Assembly (NCBI RefSeq): GCF_015863205.1
Contig: NZ_JACBXQ010000006.1
Span: forward strand, 124,001 to 188,000
DNA: 64,000 nucleotides
DNA from: Facklamia lactis
Lineage (GTDB): Bacteria > Bacillota > Bacilli > Lactobacillales > Aerococcaceae
Direction: 5' to 3'
The position numbers were made by a program, and so were the translations under genes. Under the pieces are notes generated by a model. That model was not told where the DNA came from. It was given only the letters and a program-made list of their open reading frames with translations, and did no database searches. Positions 1 through 7,396 of the stretch are shown piece by piece (the stretch's first letter is position 1; each line of letters starts with the position of its first letter).

Positions 1-502
1 CAGTTTGTGTAGCAGCATTGAAATTTGCTAACCACAATTCATCACATTCTGTGTGATCCACAAGTCTCTGCACTAGCTCTGACTTTATACCCACAACTGC
101 GACTAAGCCACTTGGATAGCTTTCTGCTATCTTTGAACAATGTGCAGACATTAGTTCTCCTCGCTTAACAAGCAGATCAATTCCCTGTTCAAAGGTCAGC
201 ATTCCACTAGCCATTAAAGCACTATATTCACCTAAACTTAAACCAGCCATATAAGAAACGGCTGGCAGTTGAGGTCTAATTGCTTGATAAATAGCCATGG
301 AGACACTTGCTATCGCAGGTTGAGCATTTCTAGTTTCGGAAAGTACATTACCACCTTCCTTCAGCCAATTGATTAAAGGCAATTGACTAATGACTTGAGC
401 TTTCTCAACAACCCTCAAGCTTTCAGGATATTCTTGTATAAAATCAAGCCCCATTCCCGGATAATGTGCTCCTTGACCATTAAAAATAATTCCTAAAGAC
501 AT
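1..502 (-). CDS. fabD: Malonyl-CoA:ACP transacylase FabD (partial, C-terminus beyond window)
   Basis: Transfers malonyl groups from CoA to acyl carrier protein, supplying the elongation units of type II fatty-acid synthesis. Translating the minus strand from the ATG at 502 gives 167 codons open to the window edge. The N-terminus has the family GQGA motif (residues 9-12) and the nucleophile elbow GLSLGEYS with Ser89, both typical of FabD. A GGAGG lies 6 nt before the ATG. It follows fabK by 17 nt in the fabT-fabH-acpP-fabK-fabD operon. About half of a normal FabD (around 310 aa) is inside the window. Confidence 0.93.
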   Translation of the reverse strand, partial: MSLGIIFNGQGAHYPGMGLDFIQEYPESLRVVEKAQVISQLPLINWLKEGGNVLSETRNAQPAIASVSMAIYQAIRPQLPAVSYMAGLSLGEYSALMASGMLTFEQGIDLLVKRGELMSAHCSKIAESYPSGLVAVVGIKSELVQRLVDHTECDELWLANFNAATQT

Positions 503-519
503 ACACGTCCTCCAATTTA

Positions 520-1482
520 TTAATCAGCAATATATTTTAAATAACAATCACTCATTGCTTCTTTACAACCTGCCATATAAAACTGGATCGTCTCCGCTAC
601 TGAGGCCTCTTCATTAATTAAACCTGCTATCTGGCCGGCCATCATCGAACCCCCGTCCACATCTCCTTCAACAACCGCCTTACGTAACGCCCCTTTACCT
701 AATTCGGCTAAACGCTCTAGATCTGGGGAGACTTTACTTGTTTCTTCCTTCTCAGCTTGTAGATATGTTTTGGTTAAACGATTACGCAACACTCTAACAG
801 GGTGCCCTGTAATATGACCTGTAATCACTGTATCTACATCTGAAGCTTTTAGAATAGCTCGCTTAAAATTTTGATGGGCATTCGATTCATGAGCCACCAC
901 AAATCGGGTTCCTATTTGAACAGCAGAAGCACCTAACATCATTGCGGCGGCCATTGCGCGACCATCGCCAATTCCACCAGCAGCAATGACGGGGATTGAG
1001 ACAGCATCTACTACTTGCGGTAATAAGGCAAGTGTGGTGGTCTTCCCAATATGTCCTCCCGCTTCCATACCTTCAATAATTACAGCAGAAACACCTATAC
1101 GCTCCATTCTTTTGGCCAAAGCTACTGACGCCACTACTGGAATCACCGATATCCCATGCTCTTTAAAACGCTGCATGTATTTCCCAGGATTTCCTGCCCC
1201 AGTTGTAATAATTTTTATACCAGAGCTCAGCAAATAATCAACTACTTCTTCAACATGTGGATTCAGTAGCATAACATTTACTGCAAAAGGTTGATCTGTT
1301 CTAGCAAACATTGCTTCAATTTTATCCTTTACACGTTCAACTGGATCATGACCTGTTCCAACGACTCCCAAGCCTCCGGCATTTGAAACAGCAGAAGCTA
1401 GATCAGCATCTGCCACCCAAGCCATCGCACCTTGAACAATTGGATATTTAATTCCTAATAGTTCTGTAATAGGTGTTTTCAT
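520..1482 (-). CDS. fabK: Enoyl-[ACP] reductase II FabK (FMN-dependent)
   Basis: Catalyses the last reduction of each fatty-acid elongation cycle using FMN and NAD(P)H. FabK replaces FabI in many Lactobacillales and is known to be refractory to triclosan. The 320-aa TIM-barrel protein begins MKTPITELLGIKYPIVQGAM and carries the NPD/2-nitropropane-dioxygenase-like flavin-binding segments, including EGMEAGGHIGK, IPVIAAGGIGDGR and GASAVQIGTRF. Length and sequence are ordinary for FabK. It is the fourth gene of the fab operon, between acpP (26 nt upstream) and fabD. Repression by FabT from the upstream operator pair is inferred. Confidence 0.95.
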   Translation of the reverse strand: MKTPITELLGIKYPIVQGAMAWVADADLASAVSNAGGLGVVGTGHDPVERVKDKIEAMFARTDQPFAVNVMLLNPHVEEVVDYLLSSGIKIITTGAGNPGKYMQRFKEHGISVIPVVASVALAKRMERIGVSAVIIEGMEAGGHIGKTTTLALLPQVVDAVSIPVIAAGGIGDGRAMAAAMMLGASAVQIGTRFVVAHESNAHQNFKRAILKASDVDTVITGHITGHPVRVLRNRLTKTYLQAEKEETSKVSPDLERLAELGKGALRKAVVEGDVDGGSMMAGQIAGLINEEASVAETIQFYMAGCKEAMSDCYLKYIAD

Positions 1483-1508
1483 TATTATTTCCTTTTCATT
1501 GCGATTAA

Positions 1509-1733
1509 CTATTTTTGTGCTTCAATATAGTTGACAAGATCTGATACCGTTTGGATATTCTCATCGGTATCAATTGTGATATCTAACTCATCTTCAATCT
1601 CATTGATCACTTGGAACAAGTCTAAACTATCCGCATCCAGATCATTTTCAAAGTTTGTTTCCAATAAAATTTTATCTGCTTCTACTCCTAATTCCTCTAC
1701 GATAATTCCTTTAATTGTTTCAAATGTTGACAT
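1509..1733 (-). CDS. acpP: Acyl carrier protein
   Basis: Carries growing acyl chains as thioesters on a phosphopantetheine arm during fatty-acid synthesis. The attachment motif is DLDADSLDL, with the Ser of DSL as the modified residue, inside an acidic four-helix ACP domain. The frame is open further upstream into fabH, but the real start is one of two adjacent ATGs (1736 or 1733). GGAGG sits 5 nt before the first and 8 nt before the second, so I used 1733 (74 aa). The gene lies 19 nt after fabH in the fab operon. Confidence 0.95.
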   Translation of the reverse strand: MSTFETIKGIIVEELGVEADKILLETNFENDLDADSLDLFQVINEIEDELDITIDTDENIQTVSDLVNYIEAQK

Positions 1734-1752
1734 CATATTTTCCTCCAAATTT

Positions 1753-2688
1753 TTATAATTTAAATGATTGGTGTCCCCAGGCGAGTCCTGCACCAAAGCC
1801 TGTAAGAACAACCTGTTGTTTTCCCTCTAAACGAACTTTCTTTTCTTGAACAAGTTTATCTAATAAAACAGGAATACTAGCTGCTGATAAATTGGCAACA
1901 CTTGCTATATTAGAAGGGATTTTTTCTTTCTCGATAGACAGCTTCTGCTCCATCAAATCTAACAATCGTTGGTTCGCTTGATGAGCAATCAAATAGTCAA
2001 AACTAAGTTGATGTTCTTCTATAAAATCTTTCAAAGTTGGAATCACTTGTCGCATGACAAAATTAAAAACTTCGCGACCTTTCATTTCCATAACAGCATT
2101 ATTTTGGCAATAACTTACATCTACAGTAATGGCTCTTTCAGAATCTGCTTGTGCCAATTGTTGACTACAAAATTCGGGTAAAGCTTTGCCATTATTTTCA
2201 ATTAGCAAACCCCCCGCCCCATCGCCGAACAATATAATTGTGGATCGATCATCGGGATTAAGGATTTGACTCATTTTTTCAATTCCTAAGACAAGAGTAT
2301 AACCTTCCGTATACTGCTGTGATAATGCGTTAGCTACTTCTAAAGCCATGACAAAACCACTACAGGCTCCATTAATATCAAACCCCCAAGCGTTCTCAGC
2401 ACCTATTGCCGCAATCAATTGATTAGCAAGAGAAGGGGTCGGTAAATAAGACGACATAGAGGCTACAACCACTAATTTTATATCAGAAAGCTGGCTTGAC
2501 TGAACAATCTTTTTAGCCGCATTAATTCCCAAACTAATGAGACTTTCTTCAGCCCAATAACGACTTTTGATTCCCGTTCGTTGCTGAATCCAATCATCAT
2601 TAGAATCTATCTGAGTTCGTTGAATCAACTTATCATTAGTTATTTTGTTACCTGGTAAGAAAGAACCAGTCTGTATAATATGCCCCAT
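1753..2688 (-). CDS. fabH: Beta-ketoacyl-ACP synthase III FabH
   Basis: Starts fatty-acid chains by condensing acyl-CoA with malonyl-ACP. The 311-aa protein shows the thiolase-fold catalytic triad: Cys109 in NGACSGFV, His236 in IAHQANQR and Asn266 in ANLSAASIP. The last motif usually reads GNTSAAS, so Asn is kept but Gly and Thr are changed to Ala and Leu. Its ATG overlaps the fabT stop codon by one base (TAATG), implying translational coupling with the regulator. Confidence 0.95.
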   Translation of the reverse strand: MGHIIQTGSFLPGNKITNDKLIQRTQIDSNDDWIQQRTGIKSRYWAEESLISLGINAAKKIVQSSQLSDIKLVVVASMSSYLPTPSLANQLIAAIGAENAWGFDINGACSGFVMALEVANALSQQYTEGYTLVLGIEKMSQILNPDDRSTIILFGDGAGGLLIENNGKALPEFCSQQLAQADSERAITVDVSYCQNNAVMEMKGREVFNFVMRQVIPTLKDFIEEHQLSFDYLIAHQANQRLLDLMEQKLSIEKEKIPSNIASVANLSAASIPVLLDKLVQEKKVRLEGKQQVVLTGFGAGLAWGHQSFKL

Positions 2689-3152
2689 TATTGAAGCTCC
2701 TCTTCAGCTTGAAGGTCTATTTCTTGTAGGAAGCTATATAAATTTTGCAACCCTTTAATTAAAACAGTTGCTTCTTCATTTTTCATTCCAGTAATGGATC
2801 GTTCGACCATTTTATGATGGAATTTAGCATGCAATCGATAAAGTAGTTTTCCCTTTTTTGTCAGCCTTAATGTTATCACTCTTCGATCTTTTGGATCAGC
2901 CTCTCTGATAACATAATCTTTTTTTACAAGATTACGAATTGAAACAGACACGGTTCCAGCAGTCACTCTCAGCTTTTTAGCTACTCCAGATGTTGTATTG
3001 CCGAACAGTCCAATTGCTTCAATAGTATGCATTTCTTTGACCGATAAATCTGAAAAATCACTCGATTGAAGAGAACTTTCTTCAATAATCAGTACCTGAT
3101 TAAAAATATCTACTAGGTACAAATTGATTTCCCTAAGAAGGTCTTTTTCCAA
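2688..3152 (-). CDS. fabT: MarR-family fatty-acid biosynthesis repressor FabT
   Basis: Represses the fab operon in Lactobacillales, with acyl-ACP acting as corepressor in the studied homologues. The 154-aa protein has the MarR winged helix, with recognition region TAGTVSVSIRNLVKKDYVIR and wing DPKDRRVITLRLTKKG. The start codon is TTG at 3152, preceded by GAGGTGAT. It is first in the operon and overlaps fabH by one base. Two FabT-like palindromes lie in its own promoter, so autoregulation is likely. The assignment to FabT rather than a generic MarR protein rests on this context. Confidence 0.92.
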   Translation of the reverse strand: MEKDLLREINLYLVDIFNQVLIIEESSLQSSDFSDLSVKEMHTIEAIGLFGNTTSGVAKKLRVTAGTVSVSIRNLVKKDYVIREADPKDRRVITLRLTKKGKLLYRLHAKFHHKMVERSITGMKNEEATVLIKGLQNLYSFLQEIDLQAEEELQ

Positions 3153-3174
3153 AGCATCACCTCAATTTTGTTTG

Positions 3175-3232
3175 TTTGAACATCAAACTATTTGATAATC
3201 AAAATTCTACACCGGGATTTATTTTTTGTCAA
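3175..3232 (-). promoter_or_regulatory. fab operon promoter with two FabT boxes
   Basis: On the minus strand a perfect -35 TTGACA (3227-3232) and a -10 TAGAAT (3204-3209) are separated by 17 bp. Immediately downstream are two palindromes of the form TTTGA-N3-TCAAA, at 3191-3203 and 3175-3187, 16 bp centre to centre. These match the known FabT operator type. Bound FabT would cover the start of transcription. Confidence 0.85.
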
Positions 3233-3271
3233 ATCATTTAATATTTTTATGATTTATAAATAAATTGTTAT

Positions 3272-3307
3272 AAAAAAAAGCATCACATCCCAAAGGATAT
3301 GATGCTT
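3272..3307 (-). terminator. Terminator after tRNA-Lys
   Basis: A near-perfect hairpin (AAGCATCA..ATCC / GGAT..TGATGCTT) at 3278-3307 is followed on the minus strand by eight T residues. It lies directly downstream of the tRNA-Lys gene. Confidence 0.85.
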
Positions 3308-3314
3308 AAAATAC

Positions 3315-3387
3315 TGACCCGTGCAGGATTCGAACCTGCGACCCACTGATTAAAAGTCAGTTGCTCTACCGACTGAGCTAACGAGTC
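3315..3387 (-). tRNA. tRNA-Lys (anticodon TTT)
   Basis: The minus strand folds as a 73-nt cloverleaf. The acceptor is GACTCGT/ACGGGTC, the D arm is AGCTCAGTCGGTAGAGC, the anticodon stem ACTGA/TCAGT holds loop CTTTTAA (anticodon TTT), and the T arm is GCAGGTTCGAATCCTGC. The discriminator is A and CCA is not encoded. A terminator follows directly. Confidence 0.97.
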
Positions 3388-3461
3388 TTTGCTGAATAAA
3401 ATACAACAAAAAATATTATACAATGATCCATTAAATAAATCAATAAATAATCGATATTTCT

Positions 3462-4031
3462 TTAAATATTAGAGGGCTTTATTGTATCCTCTTTAAAAAT
3501 GATAGGTGCCACCGCATAAATAATCACTAGAACAAGCGCCGAAATAATTGCAGTAAGAAGTGCGCTGGCTCCGTTCATCACAAATGAAAAATAAAGTGGC
3601 GACCATCCTTCTGGTGCATATTCGCCCCAATATACAACACCTGCTATAAAATGCCAAAAGAAACGAGCAAAGGTTCCAATTAAAACTGATAATATCAGAT
3701 ACAATGGTTTTCTTTTTGAACTTGAATGAAATTTATCAGCTATTAATCCTGCAAAGCCCGCAAACACAAAAGCAATAATATATTCAATAAAAGCTTGTAA
3801 AGCTCCGAGTATCATAACATTACCGGTTACAAAATGTAATAACCCCCAGATAAGTCCGGCTAGTAAACCAGCTTTTGTACCCGCTCGTAATGAAGTAATT
3901 GTCAAGGGAACCATTCCCAACGAAATTGTTAAAGATGTCCCGATCGTAGTCGGTAGCATAGAAAGTACCATTGCAACAGCTGCAAATATGGCCGCTTGAA
4001 CCATTACCAAAACTCTTGTATTTTTTCCCAT
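3462..4031 (-). CDS. thiT: Thiamine ECF transporter S component ThiT
   Basis: Membrane substrate-binding subunit for thiamine uptake. It works with the shared ECF energising module, which is not in this window. The 189-aa protein has about six hydrophobic helices and the ThiT signature segments QAFIEYIIAF and FARFFWHFIAGVVYWGEYAP, the latter carrying the conserved aromatic and His residues around the thiamine site. A TPP riboswitch occupies the leader, which supports the substrate. The ATG at 4031 is 8 nt after AAGGAG. Confidence 0.95.
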   Translation of the reverse strand: MGKNTRVLVMVQAAIFAAVAMVLSMLPTTIGTSLTISLGMVPLTITSLRAGTKAGLLAGLIWGLLHFVTGNVMILGALQAFIEYIIAFVFAGFAGLIADKFHSSSKRKPLYLILSVLIGTFARFFWHFIAGVVYWGEYAPEGWSPLYFSFVMNGASALLTAIISALVLVIIYAVAPIIFKEDTIKPSNI

Positions 4032-4039
4032 AAAAAAAT

Positions 4040-4174
4040 CTCCTTACTTATTGGCAAAGTAAAGAGAGGCGGGCATAGTAATCCCACAAAAGTAATTCCT
4101 ACGGACGCCTTAACGTCATCAGGTTCGAGGGTCAGGATCGAATCCACTCTCAGCCATCTGGCTCCCCTTTACTT
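4040..4174 (-). promoter_or_regulatory. TPP riboswitch (THI element) with Shine-Dalgarno sequestration arm
   Basis: The minus strand contains the TPP aptamer landmarks in order: GGGGAGCC, GGCTGAGAG, GACCCTCGAACCTGAT and CGTAGGAA (aptamer about 4089-4174). Four short segments could form competing helices. AAGTAAAG (4167-4174) can pair with TTACTT (4090-4095, closing P1) or with CTTTACTT (4057-4064). That last segment can otherwise pair with AAGTAAGG (about 4042-4049), which holds part of the thiT Shine-Dalgarno sequence. The aptamer identity is firm and the switching scheme is inferred. Confidence 0.93.
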
Positions 4175-4178
4175 AGCA

Positions 4179-4207
4179 TTTATATTTATTTAATTTTACT
4201 ATATCAA
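4179..4207 (-). promoter_or_regulatory. Probable thiT promoter
   Basis: On the minus strand TTGATA (4202-4207) and TATAAA (4179-4184) are separated by 17 bp. The predicted start of transcription lies just before the TPP aptamer. Confidence 0.6.
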
Positions 4208-4297
4208 AGTTTTTATAATTTGTATAGTTGATTTCACAAAGTAATAGAACTCCTTTTCGATTAATAGTCCTCATACTAATCGTATTGTATCAGTTTA

Positions 4298-4825
4298 TTA
4301 TCTGGTTAAATCAACACGAAAACTCACAATATATATCAGACTACCGCCTGCGAGCAAACTAATGGCTTCCACTAAAACCATGCTCAAATAAATACTCCAA
4401 AAAGCCTGCCAACCTGCCCCTAACATGACAACTAATAAAGCAATCGTGAACATTGAAAGTGAGAAAACAATGCCCAACACGAAATACTGAATCAACATGG
4501 AGTTAATCTGATAAGAACATCGTTTCTTGATATAAGGAGTCAGCTTCTCTGCGATATAAGCTCCCATAAACAAAAAAACAAAACTTGATAACGACCCAAC
4601 AATCATATCATAGACACCGTAAGAAAAAGAATTAACAATAAAAACACCCAACGTTATTCCATAAATATGACGTTTATTATATAAGGCTAAAAAATTTAAA
4701 CCCTCACTAATTCTTAACCCCACTTTAAAAGACAGAGGCCCAAGAATCAGAGTTAGCACAATATAAAGACTAGCGACTAATGCAATCTTTGCCAGAGTAG
4801 AAACAGACGGACTTTCTTTTTTCAT
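4298..4825 (-). CDS. queT: Queuosine precursor ECF transporter S component QueT
   Basis: Predicted membrane S component for import of a queuosine precursor such as preQ1. The 175-aa, five- to six-helix protein has the QueT pattern, including LTLILGPLSFKVGLRISEGL, NKRHIYGITLGVFIVN and DMIVGSLSS. Two ATGs are possible (4831, 4825). AAAGGAG is only about 1 nt from the first and 7 nt from the second, so I chose 4825. The long structured leader suggests RNA-level control. No other queuosine genes are in the window. Confidence 0.87.
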   Translation of the reverse strand: MKKESPSVSTLAKIALVASLYIVLTLILGPLSFKVGLRISEGLNFLALYNKRHIYGITLGVFIVNSFSYGVYDMIVGSLSSFVFLFMGAYIAEKLTPYIKKRCSYQINSMLIQYFVLGIVFSLSMFTIALLVVMLGAGWQAFWSIYLSMVLVEAISLLAGGSLIYIVSFRVDLTR

Positions 4826-4832
4826 ATACATT

Positions 4833-4937
4833 CTCCTTTATAGAATAAAATTCTATTAATAACTATGACCAAAGGACTTTTGGGTGGCTATATCCACCGA
4901 AGAATCATAGTGCTCCGAAGGAGCAAGAAGTAGTATA
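4833..4937 (-). ncRNA. Structured queT leader RNA, possible unassigned riboswitch
   Basis: An extended -10 (TG-A-TATACT; TATACT at 4932-4937) would start an RNA of about 100 nt before queT. It contains a hairpin GCTCC-TTC-GGAGC (4912-4924) and an outer stem CTATGA/TCATAG (4905-4910 with 4863-4868). The outer stem encloses a hairpin GGTGG/CCACC (4883-4898) and the segment TCCTTT (4871-4876). A further hairpin ATAGAAT/ATTCTAT (4840-4856) ends against the ribosome site AAAGGAG (4833-4839). TCCTTT is complementary to AAAGGA, so an H-type pseudoknot hiding the ribosome site is possible, as in preQ1-II. The sequence does not match the preQ1-I or preQ1-II consensus that I know. Confidence 0.55.
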
Positions 4938-4969
4938 TCACAGAAAGTCATCTCAGAGTATCCATTCAA

Positions 4970-5581
4970 TTAATTATTAATAATTTTTTTAAGTTTATCT
5001 TTTGCTCGTCGAATGGCATGTCGCACTTGATTTCTATCCATTCCCTTTCTTTCGGCAATCTCTCGTGTTTTTAAGTTTTCATCTACATAATAATGCATGA
5101 CTTCATATTCAAGTGGACTGAGGCTTTCTACAAAATGCTGAGAGTCTTCTTGAACAATAAATTGTGCTTCTGGGGATTCCTGCATCTGATAATTTGAACA
5201 GATAGAAGTATTTTTTGCATTTTTTGCTGCTTCTGACATACTTTCGTGTTGAAAAGAAGACTCTATCCATTCATTTCCTTTTTTTCGTCGCTTATCCGCA
5301 CGGATTAAGTTATAAACATAGTTTCGATAAACACAAGCAAAATAAGGCGCAAAGTAAGGTCCCATCTTAGGGTCAAATCGTTGAATAGATAAATATAGCT
5401 GTAACATTCCCTCTTGTATAATGTCCTCAGGCGAACAACCCTCAATTGTTACAGAATAGGCAACTTTTTTAAATAACGGCATAAAGCGCTGAACCAGTAA
5501 TCGAAAAATTATTTCATTGTGAATATCTTTTTGCAATGCTAGAATCAGCATTTCATTAGTATAATGATCAAATTTTTCCAT
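4970..5581 (-). CDS. sigH: Sigma-70 family factor, SigH/ComX-like
   Basis: Alternative sigma factor. Homologues drive competence or post-exponential genes. Region 2 is visible (CSPEDIIQEGMLQLYLSIQR and following core-binding residues), and region 4 is an HTH (LKTREIAERKGMDRNQVRHA). The frame opens at an ATG at 5602 directly after the rae1 stop, but that ATG has no ribosome site. The ATG at 5581 has GGAG 6 nt upstream and gives 203 aa. The order cysS-mrnC-rlmB-rae1-sigH is the conserved Firmicutes arrangement, which supports SigH. Which promoters it reads cannot be told from this window. Confidence 0.85.
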   Translation of the reverse strand: MEKFDHYTNEMLILALQKDIHNEIIFRLLVQRFMPLFKKVAYSVTIEGCSPEDIIQEGMLQLYLSIQRFDPKMGPYFAPYFACVYRNYVYNLIRADKRRKKGNEWIESSFQHESMSEAAKNAKNTSICSNYQMQESPEAQFIVQEDSQHFVESLSPLEYEVMHYYVDENLKTREIAERKGMDRNQVRHAIRRAKDKLKKIINN

Positions 5582-5602
5582 TTCTTGCTCCATCTCCTTC
5601 AT

Positions 5603-6139
5603 TTATTCATTCTTATTAAGCTGGTCTCTTAATTCATCTAACAACCTCATTTGCTCCACTTCCCATGGACTTCTCCTTCTAAGTCGAGCAGAATAATAAT
5701 CCTTAACTTCTTGTCGGATCTGTTTCTTAGAATAATTAATTTCCAGCAACAGTTCCATCGCAGACATTCTTAATGCACCACGTTGAAAAATTAGCCATTG
5801 TTCGGCCATATCACTCGTTGCCACAACTACTCGATTCACTGGACTGATCCATTGACTTACTTCTCGTTCAATATAGGAATCCGCCGTTTCTCCTTCTTGA
5901 GTAAAAACAACTGACAGATGATATCGGTTATACGTTTTCGTAATACCTGGAACGAACTGGGCATCAAATACCACTATAATCGTAATATCTCGATACTTCC
6001 GATAATCAGAAAGTGCAAATAACAGCTGATCTCGTGCTTCAGCAATTTCATCTTTTTTCTGAAGTTGGGCTAGCTCTGGCCAAGCCCCGATCATATTATA
6101 TCCATCCACAAACAATATTTCTCGACGCTTGTATTTCAC
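5603..6139 (-). CDS. rae1: NYN-domain ribosome-associated endoribonuclease Rae1 (YacP)
   Basis: Homologues enter the ribosomal A site and cleave mRNA during translation. The 178-aa protein is one NYN/PIN-like domain: FVDGYNMIGAWP at the N-terminus supplies the first acidic residue, GETADSYIER a second cluster and VVATSDMAEQ a third. The basic tail (YYSARLRRRSPWEVEQMR) is typical of the family. It sits between rlmB (13-nt gap) and sigH, the usual neighbours. Confidence 0.9.
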   Translation of the reverse strand: MKYKRREILFVDGYNMIGAWPELAQLQKKDEIAEARDQLLFALSDYRKYRDITIIVVFDAQFVPGITKTYNRYHLSVVFTQEGETADSYIEREVSQWISPVNRVVVATSDMAEQWLIFQRGALRMSAMELLLEINYSKKQIRQEVKDYYSARLRRRSPWEVEQMRLLDELRDQLNKNE

Positions 6140-6152
6140 TATATCACCTGCC

Positions 6153-6968
6153 TTACTTCAAACGATTTCTAGCCACTTCATACATCAGCACAGCTGCAGC
6201 CACTGAAGCATTCAAGCTTTGTACATGACCTATCATTGGAATTGTAACCTTTCCATCCGCTGTCTTAGCCACTAAATCTGAAACGCCTTGACCTTCATTT
6301 CCTATCACAAGCGCTAAAGGACCTGAACTATTCCACTTCCTCATATCCTCTCCAATCATATCGGTTGCGAAGACCCAAACCCCTTCACTCTGAAGCTTTT
6401 GGATTGTTTGCGAAAGATTAGTCACTCTTATGATCGGAACATGTTCAATAGCTCCGGTCGATGTTTTAGCTACTACATTGGTTAAGCCCACAGCCCTTCT
6501 TTTAGGAATAATGATGCCATGGACTCCGACTGCATCTGCAGTCCGAATAATTGAACCTAAATTATGTGGATCTTCAATACCATCTAAAATGATTAAAAAC
6601 AAATCCTCATCTTGACTTCTAGCAAGATTAAATGCATCCTCAAGTTGAGAATATTCAAAAGGTGGTGTTGCTACCACTACTCCTTGGTGGTTCCCTCCAT
6701 CTGACATTTCATCCAGCTTACTTTTAGGCACTTCTTGGAAAACGATTCCATTCCGCCGAACCAAATCCATTATACTCCCAATTTGTTCACCAGCAAGCCC
6801 TTTTTGCAAAAAAAGTTTATTTACCTGTTTACCAGAAGACAGATAACTTAAAACACTATGCTTACCATAAATAAACTCATCATTGAATTCAATGTTATCT
6901 CTTTTTTCGTGATTTAAAATTTGTTTTTCAGCAAATTTACCTTTTTGATGTTTAACTCTCTTCGGCAC
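6153..6968 (-). CDS. rlmB: 23S rRNA (guanosine-2'-O)-methyltransferase RlmB
   Basis: SPOUT methyltransferase that modifies the ribose of G2251 (E. coli numbering) in the peptidyl-transferase region. The 271-aa protein has an N-terminal substrate-binding domain (FIYGKHSVLSYL) and the three SpoU motifs: LDGIEDPHNLGSIIRTADA, LVIGNEGQGVS and IPMIGHVQSLNASVAAAV. The basic N-terminal extension is common in Firmicutes. Its start codon overlaps the mrnC stop by one base. Confidence 0.93.
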   Translation of the reverse strand: MPKRVKHQKGKFAEKQILNHEKRDNIEFNDEFIYGKHSVLSYLSSGKQVNKLFLQKGLAGEQIGSIMDLVRRNGIVFQEVPKSKLDEMSDGGNHQGVVVATPPFEYSQLEDAFNLARSQDEDLFLIILDGIEDPHNLGSIIRTADAVGVHGIIIPKRRAVGLTNVVAKTSTGAIEHVPIIRVTNLSQTIQKLQSEGVWVFATDMIGEDMRKWNSSGPLALVIGNEGQGVSDLVAKTADGKVTIPMIGHVQSLNASVAAAVLMYEVARNRLK

Positions 6969-7393
6969 TATTCTTCACTCCCATGATCAATGTAATCAAT
7001 CGCATATTTAATAAGCATAGCAATACGTTCTTCTTGATTAGTGATATGGAGCCAACCCAAGATGGCTTCAAAACCTGTAGCTTGTCTATATTCCCCAATA
7101 GAAGCATTTTTTGCCTTTGTATTTGCTTTATGATTTCTTCCTCGTTTATAAATCGCTATCTCCGCTTCAGTCAGAAAATCATCCCTTTTGATCCAACTTT
7201 GAATAACTCGCGCTTGTCCTTCAGCAGACACATATTTTACAGCTGCCTTATGTAATTTATTAACTTGAGTAAAACCTTGTTGAATAACATGTTGACGAAT
7301 AGCCGTTTCATATACAGCATCACCCAGATAAGCGAGTGCTGCTCCATTTAGTAAAGTGAAAGGAGTCCTATTGATCTTTTTTTCTTCTGACAC
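6968..7393 (-). CDS. mrnC: Mini-ribonuclease 3 MrnC
   Basis: Small RNase III-like enzyme that matures 23S rRNA in Firmicutes. The 141-aa protein is only the RNase III catalytic domain, with no double-stranded-RNA-binding domain. The signature LAYLGDAVYE contains catalytic Asp25 and Glu29, and RGRNHKANTKAKNAS is the second conserved stretch. It lies 3 nt after cysS and overlaps rlmB by one base. Confidence 0.94.
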   Translation of the reverse strand: MSEEKKINRTPFTLLNGAALAYLGDAVYETAIRQHVIQQGFTQVNKLHKAAVKYVSAEGQARVIQSWIKRDDFLTEAEIAIYKRGRNHKANTKAKNASIGEYRQATGFEAILGWLHITNQEERIAMLIKYAIDYIDHGSEE

Positions 7394-7396
7394 TCT

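Noticed and set aside
4860-4937. preQ1-I riboswitch in the queT leader
   Set aside because: The short preQ1-I hairpin with its conserved C-rich loop and A-rich tail is not present. The elements found have a different topology.
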